The notes beneath the pieces were generated by a model. The model saw only the letters and a program-made list of their open reading frames with translations. It searched no databases and was not told where the DNA came from. A program made the translations under genes and the position numbers. Below, piece after piece: positions 1 through 12,393 of a stretch of DNA of 64,000 nucleotides. The stretch comes from Heliocybe sulcata (lineage: Eukaryota > Basidiomycota > Agaricomycetes > Gloeophyllales > Gloeophyllaceae), in assembly GCA_004369045.1 (NCBI GenBank), contig ML213508.1, positions 1,226,976 through 1,290,975 of the forward strand, in the 5' to 3' direction. Each line of letters opens with the position of its first letter. Position 1 is the stretch's first letter.

Positions 1-565
1 GTTTTTGGAATTTTCTTGAATATTGTTGAAGACAGATAGAGAAAGGTATAGACCGCTGGAGTCCGCTGGTGATCAGCCAGAGGAAAGCCCAATAGTGCGG
101 CAAAGTTGTTGAATAGAAAGTCGTTCTAGGACTCGTCAAAAATATGTGACGCTAGCTGACTAAGCAGGTGGCAGCACACGCAGATTCAAACAGAGGAGAC
201 GGTTTTCAGAACAGTGAGATATTGAGAGACAAGCTAAGCTAGCATACAAGCATAGAACTACAGGTCTTAAATAAGTTCTACGGTGTGGCTTTCTTAACAT
301 AAACAAATAGAAACAGTGAAAGAGAGGGGTTGTAAACATAAAGGAGTGTAACTAGGCTTTCAGCCACAAAGAGCGAATAAGGAAATAAAAAACGAATAAG
401 GAAACCCACGTGCGGTCCTCCGGTCTACGACTCCGAACCGTCACAGCAAGTTTCTCGATAAATCCACATTCTCTTCAGTGCTTGGCGCCTGGCACTTGTG
501 TTGCATTCGAATCCACTGCATAATTGCGCCGGAACTGTCGTTGACTGCTTGGACGTCTGCAAATC
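1..565. other. Upstream intergenic stretch
   Basis: No coding region is supported here. The stretch is A-rich in its first 400 bases and carries a short direct repeat (cgaataaggaaa-like, near 373 and 391). It probably holds the promoter and leader of the RPC34 gene that follows, and possibly the 3' end of a gene outside the window. Confidence 0.4.
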
Positions 566-2429
566 ATGAGCGGGGGTCGGGCACCCAATGCGCTCGAGCG
601 CAAGCTACACCAGGCGGCATCCGGTAGTCCGAATCGCGTCTGTAACACCTTCGCTTTCTATGCTACGCATCTCAATCTCAACTATCAACGCCGTAGATCA
701 TAACCCAGAAGGATGTCGACGTCCTCGCTCCCGATAGTCATGCGCGGAATGCCGCGTTGAACTACCTGCTGGGAACGGTACGCAAGCACGCCCACCGACG
801 ACCGTGGATATTGCTGAGCGCGTGGTGTTACAGGGTATGCTCAAGTTACTGAAGCAGGATGGAAAGAATGTCTACCAGGTGACGTCCAAGAAGGAGCTGG
901 AAGTGTGCGTGTATACCATGATGATGTGGACCGTTGATGCTGACTGGCGGGTGAACAGAAAGAAGGATATGACGGGCGAGGAGAGAATGGTGTTGAATCA
1001 TATACAGGGTGCGGGAAACGAAGGTACGTCTGCTCCGTCAAGACAATCTCAGACGCGGTTCGGGATGCCGATACCGCTTGGGTTGCAGGCATATGGACGA
1101 AGCACCTCAAGGCGAAGACGGAGCTTCACCAAACCGTTTTGGATCGCTGTCTCAAGTCGCTCGTGCAGAAGAAGATTATCAAGCCCGAAAAGTCCGTAAA
1201 GGTGCGCCCATTCTCGTTCGACCTGATTGTGCTCTTGTCTCACTGGTCTACTGAACAGTATCCGACACGGAAGATATACATGCTGGCTCATCTGGAGCCC
1301 TCAGTTGAGCTCACTGGCGGGCCATGGTATACCGACAACGAGCTTGATACCGAGTTTATCAAGCTGTTGTGCACTGCCTGTTTGAGGTTCATTCGGGATC
1401 GGGTACGTAATGATTCTGACGAGGAGCTCCCAATGCTTATTTCCGTTCGCTGCCATGCAGACCTTCCCGAAAACCAAAGTGCAAGGCACCTCCCAGCCGC
1501 TTTACCCTATCAGCCATGCACCCGCTTATCCGAGCGCGGCGCAGATTCAGCAATTCTTGAGCAAGAGTAAGATCACGGAGACCCAGCTGAGCGTGGATCA
1601 CGTGGATATGCTGCTGACTGTGTTAGTGCTCGACGGTGAAATCGAGAAGGTGCGTGCGGTTACGTCCATGGTCAATCCCGCAGAGTGCCTGACGATGTAT
1701 TGTACTCAGCTTCCGGCGTTTGCAGGGGCGCTCTGGGAGTCTCGTGCCACTGATATAAAGGAGGACAGCGATAGTGAGAGTGAGGAAGGGGCCAGGGCGA
1801 AGAAGCGGAAACGCAAAGCTAAGGATGATTCCGAACGGAGACGGAGGAAGAGGAGGAAGGGAGATACGGACTCGGAAGACGACTCGGAATCTGAGGACGA
1901 TCGGACCTCGAAGAAGACGAAGCGGAAGAAGAGCAAGAGCCAGGAGAGCAGCGAAGAGAGTGCGAGCGAGAGCGAAGAGAGGAAGAAGCGAAAGAAGAGG
2001 CGAAAGGTACAGGAGGAAAACGATCGGGAGGACAGCGAGAGTGAGAGTCAGAGTGAGAATCAAGAAGAGCGGAGCCCCAGCAAGAGCAGGCATCGGAAGA
2101 AAGACAAGAAGAAGCGCAGGCACCGCTCGTCGTCGTCGTCTGAGTCTGAGAACGAATCGGGCAGCAGACGGTCCCGTTCGAAATCCAAGTTCAAGTCGAA
2201 ACGTTCGTCCTCGCCTGATATGCATGTCGTAGATGACGCGTTGGAGGGCAGCGCGTACGTCTACCGGGCAGTGAGGCAGGAGAGGGTGTCCTTGGGCTTG
2301 AGCCAGGCGCCTTGCGGACGGTGTCCGCAGTTTGATTTTTGCAAGAGCGGAGGGCCGGTGAATCCGCAGGAATGCGTGTATTACACGGAGTGGCTGACCA
2401 AGGGGACTTTCGCTGCCGAAGGGATGTAG
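566..2429 (+). CDS. RPC34: DNA-directed RNA polymerase III subunit RPC34 (RPC6)
   Basis: This subunit of the RPC82/RPC34/RPC31 subcomplex helps RNA polymerase III open promoters and contact TFIIIB in the nucleus. The spliced protein starts MSGGRAPNALER at 566 and uses about seven exons. The tandem winged helices are clear (KKDMTGEERMVLNHIQGAGNEG, then IWTKHLKAKTEL), followed by the family signature ELTGGPWYTD near 1310-1330. The C-terminus (about 2300-2395) has four cysteines in the pattern APCGRCPQFDFC...PQEC, the known iron-sulfur cluster site of this family. The odd part is a charged segment of about 160 residues (1747-2230) rich in Lys/Arg, Ser and Glu, inserted between the third winged helix and the cluster. 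It makes the protein about 500 residues long, against 316 in human. The first intron uses a weak gtctgt donor, which is the least certain junction. Confidence 0.93.
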
Positions 2430-2884
2430 AGGAGGGCTGATTGGCAGACGTGGTTTGTCGCTTGTGGAATAGACACTTGCTCAAGAGGTCCGCAGGAAGA
2501 TTTTGCGTGCTACAGTAAAACTCATGTGCATATTATCTTCAATCGAAACTGCAGTCATAAGCTCGCGTTCGTTTCGTCCATGCCGCCCAAAAGATACACA
2601 CAAGGTGGCAAGATAGTCATGTGATCACTCATCCAATCATGTGGCGCGCCACCTCTCATGCTTTAACAAGTTCCTCAGACAGATCACAGGCGCAATCGCT
2701 CATCATTGGCTGCCACACATTTGTGGCTCGTGCGCTCTGCCCAAGCTTTTTGATATCAGGGAATCGGAGCAAGATTCCCTCGCATCTCGTCCGCGAACTT
2801 GCCCGCTACACAGTGGTACTTCTGGTCACTGGTAATTTCGTGTACCTTTGATTTCCCAAATCCTTGGCTTTGGCTAGAGTTAGG

Positions 2885-4987
2885 ATGAATATCCTAGTCT
2901 ATTCAGGGCCAGAAGTGATCTCTGCATCATTGGCCCAGAGCCTCACCTCACTGCGCACTCTCCTACTTCCGAACTACACTGTCCAAGCTGTCACGTCACA
3001 GTCGCTCGCTAATCATCCATGGGGCGCAGCATGTGCCCTACTGGTGTTTCCTTCGTGTCTTTCTGCGCCCTCGTCGCCGAAAGTCACTGAAGCTGTGAAT
3101 AACTTCGTAAATGCCGGCGGCGCCTACTTGGGGCTTTCATCAGGAGCCAAGTTTGCTGGACGCGTGACTATGCCGGATGGACAGCTCAGGTTTGACGACA
3201 AGAGGACGGCAACTTCAATCTATCCTACTTTTCGGTCTAACTCCGAGGCCACCACCGCTACACTAAGGTCTCGTGCAGATGGAAACACGGAATGGAGAGT
3301 AAATCAGGACGGTAGCAGCTCATTCATCGACATTCCTGATTCTCCGCATGTCAGCGTCCTGGCCCGGTACTCTAACGGCGGTGTCGCCGGCATCAGCTAC
3401 CTATCGCCTGGTGGTCTGAAGCTTGCCATCTGGTCGCCCAGTCTCGAGTATACTCTGGCAGAGACACCGTTGTCTCCAGATGAGCTCCGAGAAAGTGAAC
3501 AGCTTCGCCTGGCTTTGCTTCGGGATACCCTGCGCTCGTTAGGGCTGCACCTGCCCGAGGACAGGCCGCCCAACTGTCCTCTTCCTCAATTCCTGGTCGC
3601 GCCCCCTTCTCGCTCGGACATTGTCCCGCATATCCTGAGCGCGCTCCAGCTGGAAGTCCCTTCCGACGGGACAGCGCCCGCGATCCTATCAGACGCGAAT
3701 GACACATTCCACTTCCACTCTTATTCTAATGGGGTGACGGCACTCCAGCAAGCGCGAGTGACGTCCCTCGAGACTAGCCAGCTCATGAAGGAAGAAGAAT
3801 GGCAGCCGAAACACGTCGTCGTGTGCTCGACCGAACAACGACCCACAAGCGAGCATACGCCGTTGTTTGACGTAGACAGGTATTTCGGGTCGTTACACTC
3901 AGCACGGAAACAGGAAGGCTTGGATGAACGCGAAAGAGATTCCTGGGGCATGGGTGAGGCCTTGCTCTATGGCGAGGTGGTGAGCAGCACGCAGACAATG
4001 CTAGACAAGTAAGTTCTGGTTCCTAATACATGAGTAGGGAATCCTCTAATAGTGCTCGATAGGAACCCGCGCCTCCTCCACGGCCTTCCAACACCCATCC
4101 TCTCCCTCGCTGCCATCCAACTCTCCGGTCGAGGCCGAGGTGGCAATACCTGGCTGTCTCCACGAGGCTCGCTCCCCATCTCTCTTCTCCTCCGCATACC
4201 GTTTTCTCAAGTGCCGCCGGCGAAGCTCGTATTCGTCCAGTACCTCTTCAGCCTGGCTGTGACCGAGGCTGTGAGGGATGAAAAGGTCTTGGGACCCAAG
4301 TATGGGGAAAGCGTCAGGATCAAGTGGCCGAACGACTTGTATGTCGTCGATGCCGAGGGCAGAAAGAAGGTGGGCGGGATACTCGTGAATACGAGCTTCG
4401 GAACGGGTGGCGTGGAAGCCGTCATTGGTGCGCCGCCTCTCGCGCCTCCTTTTCCATCTCGCTGAATGTCGATACTCGGCAGGATCGGGGCTAAACGTGA
4501 CGAACGCCCTGCCGACTACTTCCATCGCTCAGCTTTTACCCTCGAGCTCACACAGAAAGCTGAGTATGGAGGACACGGCTGCCGTGATCCTGGCGAAGTT
4601 CGAGGCGATGTGGAAGACGTTCGTGGCACACGGCGGGTCGTTCGAACCGTTCCTGGATCTGTACCTTGAGAGGTGGTTGCATTCGTGAGTGGTCCGGCCC
4701 TACCCTTGCTTTTTGTCTCTGTTGCGGAAGATGATGCGCAGAGCACTGACGCTGCAAATTTTAGCGACCAGTCCGTCACAGTGACTTCCGTCTCCCCGTC
4801 GCAGGTTGTCAGGATATGTGGCATTACGCTTGATCACGGACTTTTGCGCACTATCCCGGAGCGCTCTGGTACCGGTGAGATTGGCGGAATGCGAGCAGGT
4901 GGAGGCATGGCGTATATCGACCTCCAGCCAGATGGGAATAGCTTTGATCTGATGGCGGGGTTGATTAAGACTAAAACGTACGGTTAG
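2885..4987 (+). CDS. BPL1: Biotin-protein ligase (holocarboxylase synthetase)
   Basis: The enzyme activates biotin with ATP and attaches it to a lysine of carboxylases such as acetyl-CoA and pyruvate carboxylase. The start is ATG 2885 (MNILVYSGPE). Four exons, 2885-4008, 4063-4427, 4483-4684 and 4765-4987, give 637 residues in frame. The N-terminal half is the glutamine-amidotransferase-like BPL_N domain. The catalytic half follows, with GRGRGGNTWLSPRG (the biotinyl-AMP binding loop), IKWPNDLYV, KKVGGILVNT and GLNVTNALPT. A short C-terminal SH3-like BPL_C domain (VRICGITLDHGLLR) ends in a typical FDLMAGLIKTK tail. Length and domain order match fungal BPL1. It lies about 450 bases downstream of RPC34 on the same strand, and nothing suggests transfer or decay. 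Confidence 0.95.
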
Positions 4988-5367
4988 GTTTCGGATTTGG
5001 AGGCAATGAGACGTGAGTATCTGTGAGCTTCGAAGTCCTGCTTGCTGAATTCTTTTGTCCATTCGAGATTGCATGCCTGTATATATACAGAGGCCCTTAT
5101 AAGAAAATATACGTATGGTATGCCTGCCTGTCATTCCAAGTATCCATCAGATCGGACTCATTCTTCAAGCTTCAGGTGCCACTTCCCTCGTCTTCCATCG
5201 CACATCTTAGCTTCCCATTCAGGTGTCCCATGGCTCGGTCTTCCGAAACATACACATCTGATCACTCAGTGAGGCTTGATAGGTTCTGCAAATTTTCTGC
5301 CATAGATATTTTCTGTGCCCAACAGTAGAATCTCCCACAACCCGGCTAGTATCCCAACAGGTTGCTT
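4988..5367. other. Intergenic flank of the transposon
   Basis: This holds the 3' untranslated region of the biotin-ligase gene and the left flank of the Plavaka element. I see no coding region. The last two bases before the element (TT, 5366-5367) match the first two after its right end (13439-13440), a possible 2-bp target duplication. Confidence 0.45.
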
Positions 5368-5397
5368 CATCAGGGAAACCCTCCGGAGCGAATTATA
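5368..5397 (+). repeat. Left terminal inverted repeat of the Plavaka element
   Basis: Thirty bases beginning CATCAGGGAAACCCTCC match the reverse complement of 13409-13438 with three mismatches. The match stops abruptly on the outer side, which sets the element's left boundary. Confidence 0.85.
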
Positions 5398-5421
5398 CAA
5401 AATTCTACATGATACAGCCAT

Positions 5422-5462
5422 TTATGTCTAATTAGTTCCCTTAGTCAGTTATGTCTAATTAT
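5422..5462 (+). repeat. Left subterminal repeats
   Basis: Two copies of TTATGTCTAATTA lie at 5422-5434 and 5449-5461. Related motifs (TGTATAATTAT) sit near the other end at 13349-13359 and 13385-13396. Short subterminal repeats of this kind are binding sites for the transposase in CACTA elements; that role here is inferred. Confidence 0.6.
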
Positions 5463-5669
5463 ATTGATCACGTTGGCCTCCTTGTCAGTCATGCGTGATT
5501 AGGTATCATTGAACATGATTATCTCATAATAATCTCATTAGCTTCCGTCTATTCACTCGTGCATGGATAGTAGGATGCGTGCATATATATTTTGCAATCA
5601 ATAAGCATACAAAATAGTAGGAGATGCGAGCGCCGAACTAGTAGCAGATCCTAAACGTACTCAACGAAC

Positions 5670-8116
5670 CTACAATGCACTAAGATCAATCAGACTAAGT
5701 GCATTCGGTTGACCGTGAACATCGCCGGCGCCATGAGCGGCAGAAGTCCTGTCGCATGAATATTAGCGCTGCACCCCATAGGTCATATAATCGACGCACC
5801 GGCATGCCTTCCACAAGCACTGCATGGTCTCGTGATAGAGGGCCGGTTTGTTCGTACGTGCTGACTCCAGCATCCCGACATGAAGGCTATACGTCTGGGA
5901 CCAGTTACTGCCAGTGAAGTCCGCGGGTACATGCTGTCCGGTAGACCACTCTGCAATTGCAGCATGTACCTGTTGTCCAATTAGCCACTAATCGCGAAGC
6001 ATCCGGGGACAGGACTCACCGCCGTGCAGACCAGGGCAACCATCGGTGCCGGGACTTCGGGCTCATTGCCACCACGCGCAAGGTCCGTAAAGATGTCCTT
6101 GTGCTGCTTGACGAAGTTCCTCCGACCAGTGAAGTATGCGGCCTGCATAACTCCGATAATAGCATCAGCTCTCCAAGGTTGGTTCCATTTGATTTGACCA
6201 CCAGGCTATGCCGATTCAGCGAGGATATCACATCAACAAAGAAGGCAGTCACTTACACGGTGATCGCCAGCGAAGATATATCGCTGTGCCTTCAAGAGAT
6301 CCTGGACATGGGCTTCCTGACCGTAGGTAAGGCCGTAGTGCCCGACGCAGAAGTTTGTCGCTATGACCTTGATGTCTCGGCGGATCACGCTGATACGGGC
6401 GTCGGCCTGAAAAGCATCGCCACCATTAACAGGAACCTGAACCCAGGAATCATGACTTACAAGCTCGGCGAGGGCGTTACGGAAGCGCTTCTCCGTGTCA
6501 TCCTGCAGTCGTCTCAGGATTGGCACATACTGGGCCCCTAGGGTCACGGCCGCTGTAACAAAACAGCCTAGAGCGACTTCCCTCCTCTTACCGAACTCGG
6601 GATACGCATTCTCAGTGATTATTTTGACCTCTATCTCACCGATGGCCAGGCGAGCTACATCTTGTATCTCCGTGGTCTGGGCTGTGAGGTTGAGCTTGTT
6701 CCGCTTGTTGTAGACGAGATGGGTGACGCCCTCCGGTTCGCTCTCCTCATCTTCGTCCTCCTCATCGGAAGGGGTAGGAGTGTTGTCGATTTCATGGCCA
6801 GCACGTGGGAGCACTGCTGGCAGCCTTTTGCTGGCAGGGACAGGTGCGGTGTTCTTGCGAAGTTGTGGTGCGACATCCATGCTGTCCCAAATAGGGACCT
6901 AACCAGTAGATAAAAAGATGTTAGCCAGGTCGAACGGGCGGCGAAAGACATACTTCTTCCTCATGGGCAATCTCGCGCTTGCTCTTGCGCACATGGTGGA
7001 CGACCTTCCGAGTGTGCTTGATGACTCCATTAACACTCTCGCCAGGCTCCCGTTTTGTCCTCCGATCGGTATTGATGACATGATTGTCGTCATCGAACAG
7101 ATTGATGGCATTTGGAGCACCACCCTTCAGCAAGGCGGAGCTAGGGCGAGAGGGGACAGTGGCTGGTCGCTCATTGTCGGAAGGATTGTCGCTGGGAATG
7201 CTGACCAGTGCCGAGTCGTATGAAGAGGAACTGCCACTGCGCAACTTCTTACGACGCATCTTAGGCGGTCCGTGCAGTAGTGGGTCATAGTCGTCATCTG
7301 CAGCGCTCTGGAATGTCGGGACCTACACAACATTCTAATCTGGTCTTTTCCAGACAGTACTGGTATCACGCACCTCACTGTCCAGCACCTGTTCGAGCCG
7401 AGTGGGTGCTAGGCCCTCAAGACCTTCGTCATCCTCAGACTCCACCGCATCATTAGGTGCTTCTTCATCAGTACTTGTGTCGCCTTCGCAACTCCCGTCT
7501 CCATCAACGAAAGACTCCTCCGAGTCAGATTGAATATCCAGAGCTCGATATTCTAGGTACTTGGTTTATATAGACACGTTCGAGGGTGAAGGAGCGGGCA
7601 CTTACGACGGTTTTGAACGGAATTGGCACCTCTGGCGTTGTCGGGGTTAGCTGAGCTGTCAGTATCTGGTAGGATAAGGAGCGAGTTCTATAAGAGGAGG
7701 ACGAATAGCGGCTTACCTTTCTTGGATTTTTTGTGTGTATTTGCCTCTGTGGGCGTCCCTATTGACGCCGCACGCTTGCGCAGCTGGGAAGTTCCCTGCT
7801 CACTGCTTTTCTTCATCCACACTGCGATGAAAATGTTCAGCTGTCCTCCGATACTAACAGTCGGGGATTCTTACCGCGGTTAGTTGCAGCCTTCACCTTA
7901 GCATCACGGGGTGCTGGCAACGATAGTGTGAGTCGACGATCAGAACTATTAAGGCTTGTACTGACCAGCTACTTTTGTCAGCTCCTTTGCATCCTTGGCT
8001 GCCTGGGCTTTGCGGTTACGCTCTCTAGTCCGCGCTGACTTCTGTCCACGGGTGAGAGTGCTCTCATCCACTGCTGCACTCACTTCCTGGAGCCTCCTGA
8101 CGGTCTTGCCAGGCAT
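5670..8116 (-). CDS. DUF6532 domain protein carried by the Plavaka element
   Basis: On the minus strand an ATG at 8116 opens MPGKTVRRLQEVSAAVDEST, and about ten exons lead to a TAG at 5670-5672. The N-terminus is strongly basic (RTRERNRKAQAAK), the middle is acidic and Ser-rich (exon near 7380-7550, then EEDEDEESEPE near 6750), and the C-terminal 250 residues match the basidiomycete DUF6532 domain. Landmarks there are IKVIATNFCVGHYGL, AAYFTGRRNFVKQHKD, FTDLARGGNEPEVPAPMVAL and SLHVGMLESARTNKPALYHE. The biochemical role of DUF6532 is unknown. The gene lies wholly between the element's terminal repeats and is transcribed away from the transposase, so it is most simply read as a second element gene, perhaps a DNA-binding or accessory protein. 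Exon ends were chosen by frame and splice consensus, and the N-terminal exons are less certain. Confidence 0.75.
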
Positions 8117-8324
8117 TGTCAGGCCACGGGAAGAAGGGTCTGTGACTAGTGGGCGAGCGTTGTCGAGGTTGAGGTTGTATGAGAGAGGGTTGAAAATTGC
8201 AGGATCCGAAAGAGGAAGTGCGATGGGCCGGCCATTGCTCAGCGCTCAGCCGGTGTAATGCCGAACTAGCGTAGCGTACGTGGCTTCAAGTCTATCGCAA
8301 AGTTGATCATCATCCTAGGCAACA

Positions 8325-11300
8325 ATGGTCACTTGTAGAGGCTGCCTCCGCAGCTTTTCCTTGGCAGGCTACACTCAGCATCTACAAAGAACAAGCTTAC
8401 CTGCTTGTAAAGCAATATACGACGCTCTTGAGAATTATGTTCCGCAGTCAGGTTCAAGTCATCAACCTGCTGACGGTTTGAATAGCGACCTACCTGGTGC
8501 AGATACTATCCCTCAGGCTCGGTTTCAGGGCGACTTCTTCAGGGAGAACTATGCACGAGGAGAGGATTTCGAAATGGAGGACGACGGGCAGGGGAAGGAC
8601 TGGCTACCAGCACTGGAGGCCGAAGGAGATTCAGACGAATCAGATGATGAGTATCAGAATGATCTTGAGAGTCGATGGGAGCCACCAGTATCGTACCCAC
8701 CATCGCGAATCCCCGGTGACCACAGCGGCGAGATCATGGATGCGCAATCAGACTCAGACAAGGAGGAGGACCCAGACTCATCCCGTACTCGGACTGCCAG
8801 AGCCAGGGCTGAGGACGCCGCTCGCCGACAGCCTGCTGTAACCAAGTTCCCAGGTGGTGCTGCTGGCAAACCAGTGAATACGTCAGAGCTCAGAGCTAGC
8901 ATGTATGAGGAGTATTCCCACCAAATGAATGCATCCGCCGACAATCCTTGGGCGCCTTTTGCATCCAAGCTAGACTGGGAAGTTGCACGTTGGGCGAAAC
9001 TCCGTGGTCCTGGTTCCACAGCGCTCACAGAGCTGCTCCAAATAGACGGGGTGAGGCATTATAGGTCCATTCGAATAATATGTTCGCTGACTTTGAACTT
9101 GGGGAAGCGGGCCACTGCGTTGCATGGCATTTTACGAGTCCTGAGGTCTGAGCAATACTTTAACTACACAATGTATTTTCTGCTTAAATAATATAACCTA
9201 CTTTGCCTATAGTGCAGAGTATGAAGGATGGTTTTGGAAACTTAATGAATCAAACCATCAACTAGGCACACAATTGATAAGTTCTGAGCACTGAGCACCA
9301 CACCAGCACACCTGAATTGCCGACGCGGCGACTAGGACCCGAATAAACCACTTCAACTGCAACTTGTAGTGGGTTCCCACGGTAAGAAGGGTCTCCGGCA
9401 AAGACGACGGCGTGAAAAATCACAAGATGTACGGTAATTCACAATAATATTGGTAAACACACCTTGAACTGATAAGATCTTATATTGAGAAGTAGAGGTG
9501 GACTTGCGCAGAACTGCACAACGAGGGACAAACGGAAGCGGAACGGACACTACAAAACGCGGTTTGTAGGGATTTTGTAGTCACGAATACAAACGGAATT
9601 AAATCGGAGCCTCAATTTTGTAGTGAACACCACACAAAATAACTCTCACGACTTCTCGGCATTTTATTCCCACGACGCTTGTGTTCGGCAAACCGCTCAC
9701 TTTTGAACGTAAGGACTCCTCCTTCGTACCTCAGGACTCGTAAAAAGGTCCACGAGTTGCTCAACTTGTCATTCAAGGATGCTGATACATTGAACAAGGT
9801 AATTGATGCATTGCCAGGGCGTCCAAAGTTCAAGCGTGAGGAACTCGTAGTCGCAGGCGAAGTATTTGACTTACATTACCGGGATGTGATCGAGTGCATA
9901 CATGCTCTCTACGGTGACCCAGAGTTTGCAGTAGACCTCGTCTTTGCACCAGAGCGTCACTATGCAGATGAAGACCGCACGATTCGGGTATACAGCAACA
10001 TGTACACTGGGAAATGGTGGTGGGCAACTCAGGTTCGTGTCCATTACGTCTGCGATTGCCTTGGCAGAGGTGCTTACCCAAAATGCTAACAGAAGGAACT
10101 AGAGCGCCAGCGCCCCGGAGCGACCATTATACCTGTAATATTATCATCGGATAAGACACAAGTGACGCTTTTCGGCAACAAATCTGCTTATCCCATCTAC
10201 ATGACGATTGGCAACCTCCCGAAGGAGATCCGCCGAAAGCCCTCTCGTGGAGGTCATATCTTGCTCGGATATCTTCCCACCACCCGGCTGGACCATATAA
10301 CAAACAAGGCAGCTAGGCGGCACACTCTCGCAAATTTATTTCATTCCTGTGTGCAACGTATCTTGTCTCCCTTGAGAGCAGCCGGGCAGAATGGTCTTCT
10401 TATGCCGAGCGGTGATGGAGTCCATCGACGAACTCATCCTCTCTTTGCTATGTTCGTCGGGGACTATCCGGAGCAGGTACTTGTAGCTGGCATCAAGACT
10501 GGTGATTGCCTGCGGTGTGATATCTCCCACCACAACCTGGGCGAGTTTGATCCTTCAGCTGATTACCCATTCCGGGAGCTTGATCCCGTCCTCGACGCTC
10601 TTGGCACCATCTCGGAAGGGCCCACTGCCTTTGTGAAGGCTTGCAAAGAAATCCGTATCAAGCCGATTCAACACCCATTTTGGGAAGATCTGCCGTACGC
10701 AAATGTCTTCCAATCGATCACACCAGACATTCTCCATCGGCTCTATCAAGGTGTTATGAAGCATGTAATATCCTGGGTTATGAGTGCTTGCGGCGCTCAC
10801 GAGATCGACGCCCGTTGCAGGCGATTCCCGCCGAATCATCAAATATGCATATTCATGAAGGGTATTAGCACACTATCGAAGATAACAGGACACGAGCACG
10901 CGCAGATGTGCCAGCTGCTGCTCGGCATGGTCATGGATATCAAGCTCCCGAATCACCTCCCGACTTCCCGTCTCGTCCGCGCCGTCCGTGCCATCCTAGA
11001 CTTCTGTTATCTTGCTCAGTATCCTGTCCACACCGATAATACTCTGAGCCTGCTGAAGGATGCTCTGGGACGATTCCATGACGAGAAAGATATATTCATT
11101 GCACTCGGCATTCGGTCAGACTTCAACTTCCCGAAGCTCCATGCACTGTTGCATTATTTACGGTCTATCCAGCTGTTCGGCACTACCGATAATTACAATA
11201 CTGAGTACACCGAGTGGCTACATATTGACCTGGCGAAGGATGCATACCGTGCTACGAATCACAAGGATGAATATCCCCAGATGACACGATGGCTGGAGAG

Positions 11301-12188
11301 ACGCGAGAAGGTCATCCGACATGACAGGTATATTTCTTGGCGACTGGGTGGGTGCCCGCCAATACGCCCACTCCCGCACCTGGTACATAAAGCAACGGAG
11401 CCCGGTAATCTCATACGTATGGCAAAGCATCCATCACTGAAGGCTGTCCCCTTGTCCAGACTGCCATCTTCGTATGGGGTGATGCACTTCCAGGCTGCGC
11501 TTGCCCGCTTTGTGGTCCAGTATCATAACCCTCATTTTACGCAAGCGCAGATCGAACTGGATGCCGAAAGCACATACATACATTTTGCGACCATCCCAGT
11601 GTTCCACAAGATTAAATTCTGCATCAAGGACCCTTTCGGACGTGAGGAATCCTTCGACCGCTCTGACACAGTGCATGTGAGACCCGTGCGCCAGGACAGC
11701 CGAAGCAACAATGTGCCTGCTAGGTTCGATACTGTCCTTGTGAACCTTGCTGGAGGTGAAACAGAGCACCGTCTGCAAGGTGATTCCGAGATTGAACATT
11801 CTACTATTCCGTGACTTACTGATACATTGTTGTGTATACAGGCTACCGCGTGGCTCAGGTCCGACTCGTCTTCTCCCTGCCCTCTGCTGCAGCAGCATCG
11901 CTATTCCGGAGACCACCTCCAGAGCATCTAGCATACGTTGAATGGTTCTCACCATTCACTCGTCCTGACCAAAACTCCGGGATGTATAAGGTATCCCGCT
12001 CTATCCGTGGTGGTGTACGGCTGGCCAGTGTGATCCCTGCATCGCAGATCATGCGCAGCGTACACCTCCTCCCGAAATTCGGACCTGTAGTGCCACGTGA
12101 GTGGTCAAGTAGCACCGTGCTCGACTCAGCGCCAGCATTCTTTGTGAATCCTTACCTAGATCGTCACTCGTTTACCACTTTCCTGTAG
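8325..12188 (+). CDS. Plavaka transposase
   Basis: This is the DDE-type transposase of the surrounding element. Exons 8325-9050, 9748-10032, 10093-11779 and 11842-12188 join in frame to 1014 residues. The N-terminus has a C2H2-like zinc knuckle (CRGCLRSFSLAGYTQH, residues 4-19), followed by an acidic linker. The Plavaka core follows: LPGRPKFKREELVVAGE, RDVIECIHALYGDPEF, TGKWWWATQ, SSDKTQVTLFGNKSAYP and IRRKPSRGGHILLGYLPTTR, then GDGVHRR and FVGDYPEQVLVAG. Aspartates in SSDKTQ and GDGVH are candidates for the catalytic acids. A C-terminal GYRVAQVRLVFSLP box ends the protein. The first intron is 697 bases instead of about 80 because another element sits inside it. No stop or frameshift interrupts the spliced frame, so it may be active. 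Confidence 0.9.
9130..9745. mobile_element. Non-autonomous inverted-repeat element nested in transposase intron 1
   Basis: An 18-bp perfect inverted repeat, TTTTACGAGTCCTGAGGT at 9130-9147 and its complement at 9728-9745, bounds about 616 bases with no supported coding region. The segment lies inside a 697-base intron; without it the intron would be about 80 bases, normal for this genome. The interior has several copies of a TTTGTAG-like word (about 9550-9625). I see no clear target-site duplication, so the superfamily is not assigned. Confidence 0.75.
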
Positions 12189-12393
12189 CTTGTAGAGCCA
12201 CCCTAATGTGCCTGAGCACGCGATAAACATGTGCGCAGCATGTTCCAAACGTGCTTCAGTCTGAGCTCGTAAATCTGACAGGTCGATCTAATCAAAGGGT
12301 AATACTGTGTAAGCGTGCCCTTTTAAATACACAAACGGTGCCCTCACAAGTTTCCCTACTCCATCATCCCGCTACCCACTACTCCTCCGAGTC

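Noticed and set aside
1623-2225. Long minus-strand open frame opposite RPC34
   Set aside because: It is the mirror of the Lys/Ser/Glu-rich tract; repetitive codons keep the opposite frame open and the product is a meaningless Leu/Arg/Val-rich string.
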